Part shown: positions 55,662 through 64,000 of the stretch, piece after piece
How the letters are laid out: each line of letters opens with the position of its first letter
Numbering within the stretch: the stretch's first letter is position 1
DNA from: Salminus brasiliensis
Lineage: Eukaryota > Chordata > Actinopteri > Characiformes > Bryconidae
DNA: 64,000 bases
NCBI RefSeq assembly: GCF_030463535.1
Contig: NC_132894.1
Location: forward strand, 32,415,625-32,479,624
Direction: 5' to 3'
The notes under the pieces: model-generated
What the model saw: the letters and a program-made list of their open reading frames with translations, nothing else
The model's database searches: none
Told to the model about the DNA's origin: nothing
Translations under genes and position numbers: made by a program

Positions 55662-56462
55662 TTAAGGGAGATTCCAGAGTTTTCTCTGGGTGGAATGATT
55701 AGTTCTCCTTCCAGGATTACCTCAGTGAACTCCAGACGCTGGATGTAAAGCAGGAACAGTATGGTCTACACACTGATACACTGATTCACAGACAGGTTTA
55801 GGTCGAGCTTTATTTTTTATTTATTTATTTTTTTTAATTAACCCTCATTTTCTCCATTTTTCATGTCTTCTTAAATTCACATTTAATATAATACAAGATA
55901 ATACCCACATATTTTAGATCACAATGTTCAGGTATCTCTCAGCTCTCTCTGTAATGAGACCCCATGTGACCCAGAGCAGTGTGTGAAGAGATCCTCTGAC
56001 CCTAAACCTCGTCAGATTTAAGAAATTCTTCATATTTCCTGTGGACGGATTAATTTGGTGCTTGAAATATGTTCACCAGCGTCTTAGCTTCACAAAAGCA
56101 GTGTATGAATATAATAATAATAATAATACAAAGAAAAATAATAAATAATAAAAAATATTATATTAAATTATAAAATTATAAAAATAAAAGTATGAATATA
56201 ATAGTCTACAAACAGCGAGAGGCAGAGACGGGTTTCAGAGCGTCCACTGGTCAGGTTTAAACAAACCCATACACATATGACAGATGAGAGGCAGACGAGA
56301 CACGGCAAGAGGCAGAGACGAGTATCCTCACTTGCCTTCACAGCCTCGTGACCTCCGAATGCTGGCAGAAGCTGGTGCCTGGCTATGCGTCATGTTTGCA
56401 GCAGGTCATAACAGCAGCAGGATGCTCTACTGAGTACTAAAGACGCTATAGTCATAAAGGGT
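55662..56462. other. no recognised feature
   Basis: AT-rich, with (AAT)n at 56108-56128. No gene. Confidence 0.35.
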
Positions 56463-56685
56463 TCAAATACTTTTGGGATGAGGTGGGGTGGTGATCATCC
56501 TACATCCTGGCGTCACTAACGCTCTTGTTGCTGAATGCATTCAAATCCTCACAGCAATGCTCTTTCGACATCTAGTAGAAAGCCTTCTTCCCTGGACAGT
56601 AGAGACAGTTACTCCAACAAAAGGAGGGTCGAAGAAACAGGATGAGCAGGTGTCCCAATACTTTTGTCCAGTTATGACAGTGAGG
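56463..56685 (+). mobile_element. family M MITE, copy H (3' half)
   Basis: TTTTGGGATGAGGTGGGGTGG, GCATTCAAATCCTCACAGC, TAGTAGAAAGCCTTCTTCCC, and the terminus CAGGTGTCCCAATACTTTTG. Confidence 0.8.
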
Positions 56686-57224
56686 GGCTGCAGGTCTTTA
56701 GGCGTGACCATGCTGGTGGTGTAAATGCTGCACTGCTCTGTTATTATTGTACCCTGGTTTACTCTTCTCTGTCTCTTAACCATTGCTGTTACCGTCTGAC
56801 TGCCCAGGCTATGAAATGCTGCAGAAGCTGAAGCCACTGGGAGGGCTTAGAGAGTGTGCTGGTGATCCGGGCTTTTCTCTGCTGGAGATGGGATCCAGAT
56901 GGAAGGTGATAGCTTTGGGAAGCTGGCATTAAAGCGTGGGTGGTGGAGCTCTGTAGACGTATTTTGGTTACGAGCACAGCGCTTACTCACACAATACAGT
57001 CTGCAGAGCCACAGCATGTGAGAAACAGGGTGGTAGAATTCACACAGTACCCTGCCGCCCCCCACACCCCCCACCTCACCCCACCCCCACAGACACATAC
57101 ACCCACCTGCAACTCACTGGTGTTGTTTTTCAGCTACTTATAAACACACAACACACACACACACACAACACACACACATGGGATGTTGATTACAACCCAT
57201 TATTTAGTATACATTACGCACTAT

Positions 57225-57362
57225 GTGTCCAAATGTTTGCGGACACACCTTCTTGCTTCAAGTTGCACCCATTGCTGAAATATATGTGCAAATGCACACA
57301 CACACACACACACACGCAAAAAAGCAGGTGAGCAGGTGTCCAAATACTTTTGCATACTGTGT
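57225..57362 (+). mobile_element. family M MITE, copy I: minimal 138-bp version with both ends
   Basis: Left end GTGTCCAAATGTTTGCGGAC, short body TTGCACCCATTGCTG and ATGTGCAAATG followed by (CA)n, then directly the right end AGCAGGTGTCCAAATACTTTTG. About 400 bases of the family's interior are absent. Confidence 0.75.
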
Positions 57363-57479
57363 GCATATGCCAGTTTGTGTATTATTAGGTAATTAATTTA
57401 TGTTTATGTTATGTAACTAAAATGATACAGTTATATTAATGATAAAGTCATTTTAAGTATTTATAAGTATGTCTTACAC

Positions 57480-57620
57480 ACACACAAACACACACACACA
57501 CACATACACACACACACACAGAGACATACACGACATACATGTAGAGTAAATAGTATCCTCACTCCTCACTACAGTACAGTGGGACTAAGTGCATTCAAAT
57601 GTCACTCATATCAACACACA

Positions 57621-57660
<40 letters not shown>

Positions 57661-57818
57661 GATTGTAATAGGTATCCTCATTGCACTACAGTGAATCACA
57701 CACACACACACACACACACACCCCTGCGTTAGGTGACCCTCTCTTTCCCACACTTAATAATTGACCAATGAAACCTGAGGCGGGCACCTGAACTTTTCCT
57801 GCCCCCAAGGCTCCCTCT

Positions 57819-57878
<60 letters not shown>

Positions 57879-57978
57879 AAACGTCACACCACTCTGGCTC
57901 ACAGGACAAGGCCAGCTTCATCTGTTTGTGTGTGACATAATAGGCTCCATGCAATTAGCCCCCCTGTGTGCATTTGAG

Positions 57979-58028
<50 letters not shown>

Positions 58029-58145
58029 CATGTGCATCTTTTTCCATAGTAAATATTTTATTAGAGGGAGGTCATGTGTTATCCAATGAGGTAAGTACAG
58101 AGGCTGGGATTGTGTGTGGTATTTGTGTGTGTGTGTGTGTGTGTG
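57480..58145. repeat. cluster of CA and GT microsatellites
   Basis: (CA)n arrays at 57480-57520, 57622-57652, 57697-57720 and 57820-57872, then (GT)n arrays at 57983-58027 and 58124-58145. The 53-bp CA array and the 45-bp GT array are inverted relative to each other, 110 bp apart. Confidence 0.95.
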
Positions 58146-58187
58146 AGAGTAATGTTCCTCATTCAACCACTCAACACATAATATCAT

Positions 58188-58230
58188 ACAGATCAGCCAT
58201 AACATTAAAACCACTAACACGGGAAGTGAA
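58188..58230 (+). mobile_element. Tc1-like terminus (GATCAGCCATAACATTAAAAC)
   Basis: CAGCCATAACATTAAAACCAC is the terminus of the Tc1-like family whose remnants lie at 9085 and 39152. Only the end is present. Confidence 0.65.
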
Positions 58231-58241
58231 TCACCTATCTC

Positions 58242-58258
58242 GGGGGGGGGGGGGGGGG
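58242..58258. repeat. poly-G tract (17 G)
   Basis: Uninterrupted G run, which can form a G-quadruplex or stall polymerases. Confidence 0.95.
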
Positions 58259-58261
58259 TGA

Positions 58262-58445
58262 ATATTCTAATCTGTCTAAATGTTTGTGGACGCCCCTTAT
58301 AATAAATGCATTCACAACTTTGAGCTGCACTGACTGCGGACACATAGTGTATCCAGTCCCAATAGAGAAAGAAACACTGCAGATAGAATAGGACTGTCTG
58401 GAGCAGAGTAATATGAACCTGTTGGCACCTATTGGCACAATGCAC
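58262..58445 (+). mobile_element. family M MITE, copy J (5' part)
   Basis: CTAAATGTTTGTGGACGCCCC, AATGCATTCACAACTTTGAG, GATAGAATAGGACTGTCTGG and GAACCTGTTGGCACC. The 3' part is absent. Confidence 0.75.
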
Positions 58446-58479
58446 CTTGTTATCTGCCTACGCATTCTTTATACAGCGA

Positions 58480-58705
58480 GGGCACCAAGCACAGCAGCAG
58501 TGTGTTTACACACCACAGTGCTAGGTAGAGAGTGGCCCACCAACCTCAAATATCCAGCCGACAGTGGTCCTGTGGTCAGAAACTGACCACTAATGAAGGG
58601 CTAGCATATGACTTACACAAACAGTGCATCAACAGATGGGCTACAGGACAGGTGTTTCTGAGAAAGCGGTCACATAAACCCACACATCTCCGTGCCACTA
58701 CCTAG
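58480..58705. repeat. interspersed repeat shared with 62930-63260
   Basis: TATCCAGCCGACAGTGGTCC, GGTCAGAAACTGACC, CTAATGAAGGGCTAG and GATGGGCTACAGGAC match blocks I know from a common fish repeat linked to the Tc1-like family ending in CAGCCATAACATTAAAAC. Confidence 0.5.
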
Positions 58706-58711
58706 TGTCAT

Positions 58712-59263
58712 ATAAAGTGTATGTCCAAATGTTTGTGGACACCCCATTAATGAATGCATTCAGCTACTTTAGGTTGCACCCATTGCTGACACAGATGTGC
58801 AAATGCACAGCAACACACACATACACACACACACAGATTGTTTAGTCCCTGTAGAGAGGTACTGCCAATAGAATAGGACTCTTTGGGGCAGTTATAAAAA
58901 TGAACCTACTGGCACCATGCTGCCTAATGCCAGGTGTGGGCTAGAGGGGTATAAAGCCCCCCAGCATTGAGCTGTGGATCAGTGGAAGAACTGTGTTCTC
59001 TGGAATGATGGTTGGTGCTCCATCCAATAATTCTGGGATGATTTGGGGATGATGAGGTCAGGTGGTCATGCAACATCACTCATCATGCAACATCAATCAT
59101 GCAATCAAATCCTCACAGCAATGCTCATCCAAAATTTGGTAGAAAGCCTTCTTCCCTGGACAGTAGAGACAGAGTTACTCCAACAAAAGCAGGATCAGCT
59201 TTTTTTTATACCCTTGATTTTAGATGAAACAATGAATTAGCAGGTGTCCCAATACTTTTGTCC
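58712..59263 (+). mobile_element. family M MITE, copy K (longest, both termini)
   Basis: Left end ATGTCCAAATGTTTGTGGAC; right end CAGGTGTCCCAATACTTTTG, close to the inverse of the left. About 550 bp, no transposase ORF. It contains (CA)n after ATGTGCAAATG and the marker block GAGGGGTATAAAGCCCCCC. I use it as the family reference here. The termini resemble Tc1/mariner-type ends, so the superfamily is inferred. Confidence 0.85.

Positions 59264-59289
<26 letters not shown>
59264..59289. repeat. (GA)n microsatellite abutting a MITE end
   Basis: Thirteen GA units directly after the MITE terminus TTTTGTCCA. Confidence 0.9.
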
Positions 59290-59294
<5 letters not shown>

Positions 59295-59830
59295 GTTTGA
59301 TAAGGATAAACTCACTGGAGCATAATTGAAGCTTTAATCACTGGCTGGCATCAGCTAATGATCTCTCACTGCTTTCCACCCTGAGACGGTTGCCATGGTG
59401 ACAGAGAGGCGTGTGCTCTCTTTTGCTCTGTGTCTGTGTCTGTCTATCAGGCTGCCTCGAGAGTCTGTAATGACAAGGCACATATTCACCACTGTGATGT
59501 CTGAAAAATAATCCAGCAGACTGTATTGACTGTTCTGGGGGAAAGGAATCGCTGCACAGTAGAACAGTGCACCACCGCTGCTCCATCTGAAGGCCTTTTA
59601 CCTTAAACAAGTTTACTGCTCAAAGTACATAGTCTAGGTCATATTATCAAGCTGAAAGTTGTTGTAAACCCATCCAATATAAGCTGCTATTGTTATAAAC
59701 ACTACAGGTCCTTTGGATTTAATTAGGGTACATTCACACAGCAAGAACAGGAGGCCCAAATCTGATCTTTTGCATCATATAAAGGAAAAGGGCCCGTATT
59801 TGTCACTGTACTATGTACAGCTGTGGAAGT

Positions 59831-59832
<2 letters not shown>
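59290..59832. other. no recognised gene
   Basis: Unique-looking sequence. X-box-like GTTGCCATGGTGAC at 59389-59402. Confidence 0.3.

Positions 59833-59861
<29 letters not shown>
59833..59861. repeat. (CA)n microsatellite
   Basis: About 14 CA units at the edge of a SINE. Confidence 0.95.
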
Positions 59862-59864
<3 letters not shown>

Positions 59865-60018
59865 CAGTGGGCAGCCAACTCCAGTGCCCAGGGAGCAGAG
59901 AGAGTAAAGGGCCTTGCTCAAGGGCCCAACAGTGGCAGGTTGCCGAGCCCGGGTATTGAACCCACAGCCCTGTCATTAATCATAGCCTGGAGCTCTAACC
60001 ACTGAGACACCCCCATGT
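59862..60018 (-). mobile_element. tRNA-derived SINE, reverse orientation
   Basis: The reverse complement begins GGTGTCTCAGTGGTTAGAGC (A box) and has GGGTTCAATACCC (B box), then CACTGTTGGGCCCTTGAGCA, a recognised fish SINE body. It ends against the CA run. Confidence 0.75.
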
Positions 60019-60384
60019 CATATGTGGCGCAAACAGGGTTGGAAGGACGTCTTTAATACGTCTTTAATAAGAATTACTATGTTAAAGCAGCAGTCCTTCA
60101 TTTTTTTTCTTCATTTCCATTGAAAGCAGTAGTCTTCCCGAGTGAGGAGGGGCAAAAAAGGTATAAATATGGTGTCAGTGTGCTTCGTGGTCATCTGTGC
60201 AAAATCCTAATATATTAATTCTAAAAACAGACAGAGTGGTCTGGTAGGTTTCCATGGGAGCTTTCCTGGCCATGTCAGGCTTTTACTTACTTACGTCACA
60301 TGCAAAACCTCTAACAGAGGATCCTTCACCACAAACCGGTTCCCTGGTTTAGCTTTCTCAAGCCTCTTGAGAGAGGAGGTGGTA
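60019..60384. other. possible TTAAAGCAG-ended MITE; otherwise nothing
   Basis: TTAAAGCAGCAGTCC at 60083 resembles the end of the 44930 MITE. No right end found. Confidence 0.3.
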
Positions 60385-60770
60385 AAAGCTGGCATTGGCT
60401 AGTGTTATCTTCTAGCCTAGCACTGATCCCCTTTTGCTCCCGTTTGCCAATTTGAGCTCCTCTTTAGCGGACACTGGCACAGGAAAAGCTGCGATCACGA
60501 GGCCTGGTCCCGAGGCGAGGTGATGAGCTGCTCCTGAAGTCACCGGCACGTTTTTACTTGTTGGGCAGCTTTCTCTAGTGGGTGGGGTTTATGTCAATTT
60601 TGGGGTTGTAAATATAAGGAGTCGAGACTGTGATGTAACAGTTTGGGGGTTTTGGAATTGGCTCGTTTTGGTTCTGCTGGATTTTCTTTTGAAGGAGGAA
60701 CAGCAGTGTTTGAGGTTCACGGTTTATCGCTTCCATCTACTGACCTCTCATTATTCATCTTTGCCAAGAA
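60385..60770 (-). mobile_element. interspersed repeat family P, copy 3 (reverse)
   Basis: The reverse complement shares CAGTAGATGGAAGCGATAAAC-like, TCTAGTGGGTGGGGTTTATG, GGTGATGAGCTGCTC and GGACACTGGCACAGG blocks with 6365-7000. Confidence 0.6.
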
Positions 60771-62309
60771 ATACATACAGTACCCCTTAATGTACAGCTC
60801 CTCAAACAATTACCATAATGCAGACAGTCCACACTAAACAAGAAGGAGACAAGCCGAGGCCTGGAAGAAAAAAAAATCTAATTAATCACCCGCTGCCCTG
60901 CTTCTGGACTCATATGGGTCAAATCTGCCTTTCAAATTAAAACTGAAATGACGTGGCTGCAGTTGTCTGATCCGAGATCAGTCCCGTTTGGTGCATATGG
61001 GCCACAAAGGACATAAAAAAGTCAAGCTGAGCCCCACTTCTGTTCTTATGAGCCCAGTGACACAGGAACGGCCCCCGCTTGTCTCACATTGGCTGCGGGG
61101 GAGCTTGCAAAGTCACATTGAGCTGCAGAGAGAGAGAGGGAGTGTGTGTGTGTGTGTGTGTGAATGAGTAAGTGAGTGTGTTATGGGAGTCTAGATGGCA
61201 TTCCCAGGGTTATCTCATTTGCTCCTTGAAGAAGTATTTGTGTGCGTATCTGTAAGTGTGTGTGTGGAGGGCACAGCTGGCCTACCCCTCCCTCCCCCAA
61301 AACAGGTCCCCCAGCTCTCGTCCTTCTTCTCCCTCTGTTATCATCTTCCCCTCGTCCTTTGGCAGCCATGACGACGCCTGCGTCACTCCTCCAGGTGCTC
61401 TGTGGGCAGTCGCCATGGTTACGGCCACGGGATCACACCCAATCAAAAGCCAGTCTGGCTCGAGAGGCTTTCCTCAAGGGCGTCGCCGACAGAGGGGCAT
61501 TAACAGGGAGAATCTGGAACTCTTTGTTCAGAAGAAAAAAACAAAAAACCAAAAGGACACGGAAAACACATCCTAGAGTTGTCTGTTTTCCCCCCATTTA
61601 TCCCCGGCGGGCCTCCGCACGGAGAGATAATCAATTCTGCTGTTCTTGTTGTGTCAAACACACACACGCGGAACGATGCCGACGCTGCCGAGCCGTGCGG
61701 CTTTCCTGTAAATCGCAAAACACAAACAATGGCGTCGCACAAACATGCCTGTCACGCTTCCCTGTTCGCTCCATGTTCCACTGCACTGTACTGGGAATAA
61801 ACAACCCAACCACCACACGGGTGGTCCCACGTCCTTTGCAGACGTCTCTAGATTGCGCCAAATGTCCTGTAATGCAGCTGCTAATTAAACAGTACACAGT
61901 TTGCACCAGTTGTGCTGTGGGAACACAGTGATCAACACATGAACATAAGGAAGAGCTTACGTAGCCCATGCTAGCGAGCGCCGATACACATAAATCTAAA
62001 AGGAAAACGAGGTTTGTTGAAAAGGCAACACACCACAGTCAAACCGCACGATTGAATCCAGACTCGTAACATTTATTTCAAACCGTCCAGAAATGAGAAA
62101 TGCTGGGCCGGATTCCCTAGGAGAAATCTAGGCCCTCTTTCTGTGGCACTGATTGAGCCAGTGTATTAGAATGGCTACTTTGGGCCTTTACTCGTTGACC
62201 AGTTTATCAGAAACGGCCTCCTTGACTGTAGTGTTGACCTTGACCTCAAGTGTTATCCTTATCGACCAGTGTGGAATCGGTTCCGTTCCAGTTTGTGCAC
62301 CCCTAGGCT
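60771..62309. other. unique GC-balanced sequence, no gene recognised
   Basis: A (GT)n run lies at 61143-61162. A 229-codon frame at 61242-61931 has no domain, is crossed by frames on the other strand, and shows no splice structure. X-box-like GTCGCCATGGTTAC at 61409-61422. Candidate non-coding regulatory DNA. Confidence 0.3.
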
Positions 62310-62610
62310 CCCCCTAGTACTAGCAATGCTCCCAACACAAGGATTTTAAGGACGTCTCAGATACATACGAAGCCAGCCACCGACTCTTGTCGAACAGAGC
62401 CGACACGATAAGCTTGAGTGGGGAAATGCTTGAGGAGAGCGCTGGCTCCCCAGCTTCACTGCACCAGCTAACAGACGCCTGTGCCTGACAGCATTGCCTT
62501 CGAGTGCTGAGGGGAGAGCTCTACATACCTTGTGAGAGCACGGCTAATTGTGCCCCCTCTGACTCCGGCCGCTGATGGCAAAGCAGCATGGCTCTGGAAT
62601 TTTTTTATTT
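62310..62610 (-). mobile_element. family S SINE, reverse orientation
   Basis: Contains the reverse complement of the core: CAGACGCCTGTGCCTGACAG, TCCGGCCGCTGATGGCAAAG and GCCAGCCACCGACTCTTGTC. Confidence 0.7.
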
Positions 62611-62784
62611 CTCAAGCTGTAGCATAACCAGGTTTTGTTAGTCAGTTGTTAGAAATGGAAAACAGTGGCTGCAGCTCTGAGCCAGGGCCCTTGGGCTCCT
62701 TACTGAAACAGTCACTGTAAAACTGCAGCACACAAGCTCATGTATATGTTTATTTCTGTTATAAGCTTTAGATATTAGTGATCA

Positions 62785-63420
62785 TCAATGTCCGGATGGA
62801 CCAATCAGCACCAGAGGGGTCACCCAAGAGTGGTGAAGCTTGTGGAAGCTTGAGCCCCTGACCCATGAGCACCACTCCCTGGGCCTTCCCTGGGGTCTAT
62901 TTCTGCAAATGCCTGAAAAACATCTACCATATAGGTGCACTTTGTAGGTAGACTGTAGCTTATCTCCTGCTGCACAATTGATCAGCCCCCCTGTATCCCG
63001 TCCATCAATGGAAATGGTATCAGGCACAGGGGAGACCAAACAATATCCAGCCAACAGTGGTCCTTTGGTCAGAAATCAATCCCTGATGAAGGGTTAGAGG
63101 ATGACTAACCTCAATTGTTAATGAAAAAGGTTATCTTCTCTACCAGCTAGGAGCACAAACAACGCTGCACACCTAATAACATGCCACTACTAGGTTACTG
63201 CTGTCAGTATTACTGCTGTGCTCAGAATGACCAACCATCTAGTGGTCCTAGAATGAGTGGTCCCTTCCTGTGATGGACAGGATAGAAGGTGGCAGATTGT
63301 CTGTATAGCAACAGATAAAGTGGAGGCCATGATATGGAGGGCAGTACAGTGTGAACCGCCCGATCCAATATCAGCTTTAGGACACACTAATACCTGGTTA
63401 TAAGACGCTGTATGGATACA
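62785..63420. repeat. interspersed repeat related to 58480-58705
   Basis: ATATCCAGCCAACAGTGGTCC, GGTCAGAAATCAATCCCTG and TGATGAAGGGTTAGAGGATG, then CTGTGCTCAGAATGACCAACC. These match successive blocks of the same fish repeat. No ORF with a known domain. Confidence 0.5.
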
Positions 63421-63886
63421 GGCCCTAAAACCTGAAGCTCAGACCGATCATGGTAATGAATGAGAATGTGCTATATCTACCTGGCCTGCATGTGGTCTTG
63501 AGTTATGAATAGGACAAAGCATAATGAGTGCTGAAGGTCTAGAGTGTCTCTCCCACCTATGGTTCAGCCTCAGCAGTGTCACTCCTAATGAAGTCTCTAA
63601 TGCAGTCTATTATGCTAGACGTCAATTCTGCCAGCGGGAGCAGAGATGCCCGACCCCCGGAGCTACTGTCTGCCATGGCAACAGCTCACTCATGTCTGTG
63701 TCATTACTGACACTACTGGGTGGGATGGGGGAATGGCTAAAAGGGGGATTTAATAAGGCCCATATGATCTAACCCAAGATCATATGGATCTTATGGATGA
63801 AAGAATTAGACATGACTGGAGCAGAAAAGGCATTTTTTGCTGCCCTTTGTAGTGTTTAAACTTCCACTGATTGTAACCTAAGGCCA

Positions 63887-63888
<2 letters not shown>
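63421..63888. other. no recognised feature
   Basis: Unique-looking sequence with TCTGCCATGGCAAC at 63669-63682. Confidence 0.3.

Positions 63889-63927
<39 letters not shown>
63889..63927. repeat. (GT)n microsatellite
   Basis: About 19 GT units. Confidence 0.95.
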
Positions 63928-63929
<2 letters not shown>

Positions 63930-64000
63930 CTGAAAATCGCAATGGGGTTAGCTAGTGTTTTTCTGTAGAACCTGCTTTCAGTCAATCATTGATATTTTAA

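Noticed and set aside
61242..61931. 229-codon open frame on the plus strand, the longest in the window
   Set aside because: No domain, Ser/Pro/Arg-rich composition from GC-rich DNA, overlapping frames on the other strand and no gene structure.

Overview
This window is nuclear DNA from a ray-finned fish. Introns with canonical splice sites, abundant CA/GT microsatellites, tRNA-derived SINEs, L2-type LINE 3' ends and many Tc1/mariner-, hAT- and TTAA-type non-autonomous DNA transposons all point to a teleost. I recognise several repeat families from otophysan fish (characins, catfish and relatives), but the species is not fixed by anything I can see. There is no bacterial operon, CRISPR array or intact virus.

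Only two protein-coding loci are supported. On the minus strand, 17590-17805 is the first coding exon of striatin (strn). The rest of the gene should lie at lower coordinates, but I find no later strn exon between 1 and 17589, so that whole stretch reads as intron 1. It holds a 1.7 kb array of a 38-bp minisatellite (about 11234-12850), hAT and TTAA-type MITEs, a Tc1 remnant and SINEs. On the plus strand, 20341-22128 is a complete four-exon map1lc3c (LC3C, an autophagy ubiquitin-like protein of 134 residues) with the conserved Gly126 processing site and a polyadenylation signal at 22334. The two genes are divergent, about 2.5 kb apart start codon to start codon. That interval holds a CpG-rich strn leader with a triplet repeat, a promoter-like cluster (CRE-like, two CCAAT boxes, a ZNF143-type site) near 18.6-18.75 kb, and a CRE-like plus TATA-like pair just upstream of map1lc3c.

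From 22.4 kb to the end I recognise no exon. This looks like an intergenic desert or a very long intron. It is built of transposon relics, minisatellites (13-bp unit at 35.2 kb; about 46-bp unit at 47.6-48.9 kb), a dense CA/GT microsatellite cluster at 57-58.2 kb, and stretches of GC-balanced unique sequence, some with RFX X-box-like motifs, that could be conserved regulatory DNA.

I did not find a clear new biological system. The strongest unexplained patterns are the roughly 42 tandem 38-bp units that each carry a consensus-like 5' splice donor in the strn sense strand, the promoter-like cluster between the two genes, a 28-bp perfect palindrome at 25.92 kb, and MITE copies that repeatedly act as seeds for microsatellites.
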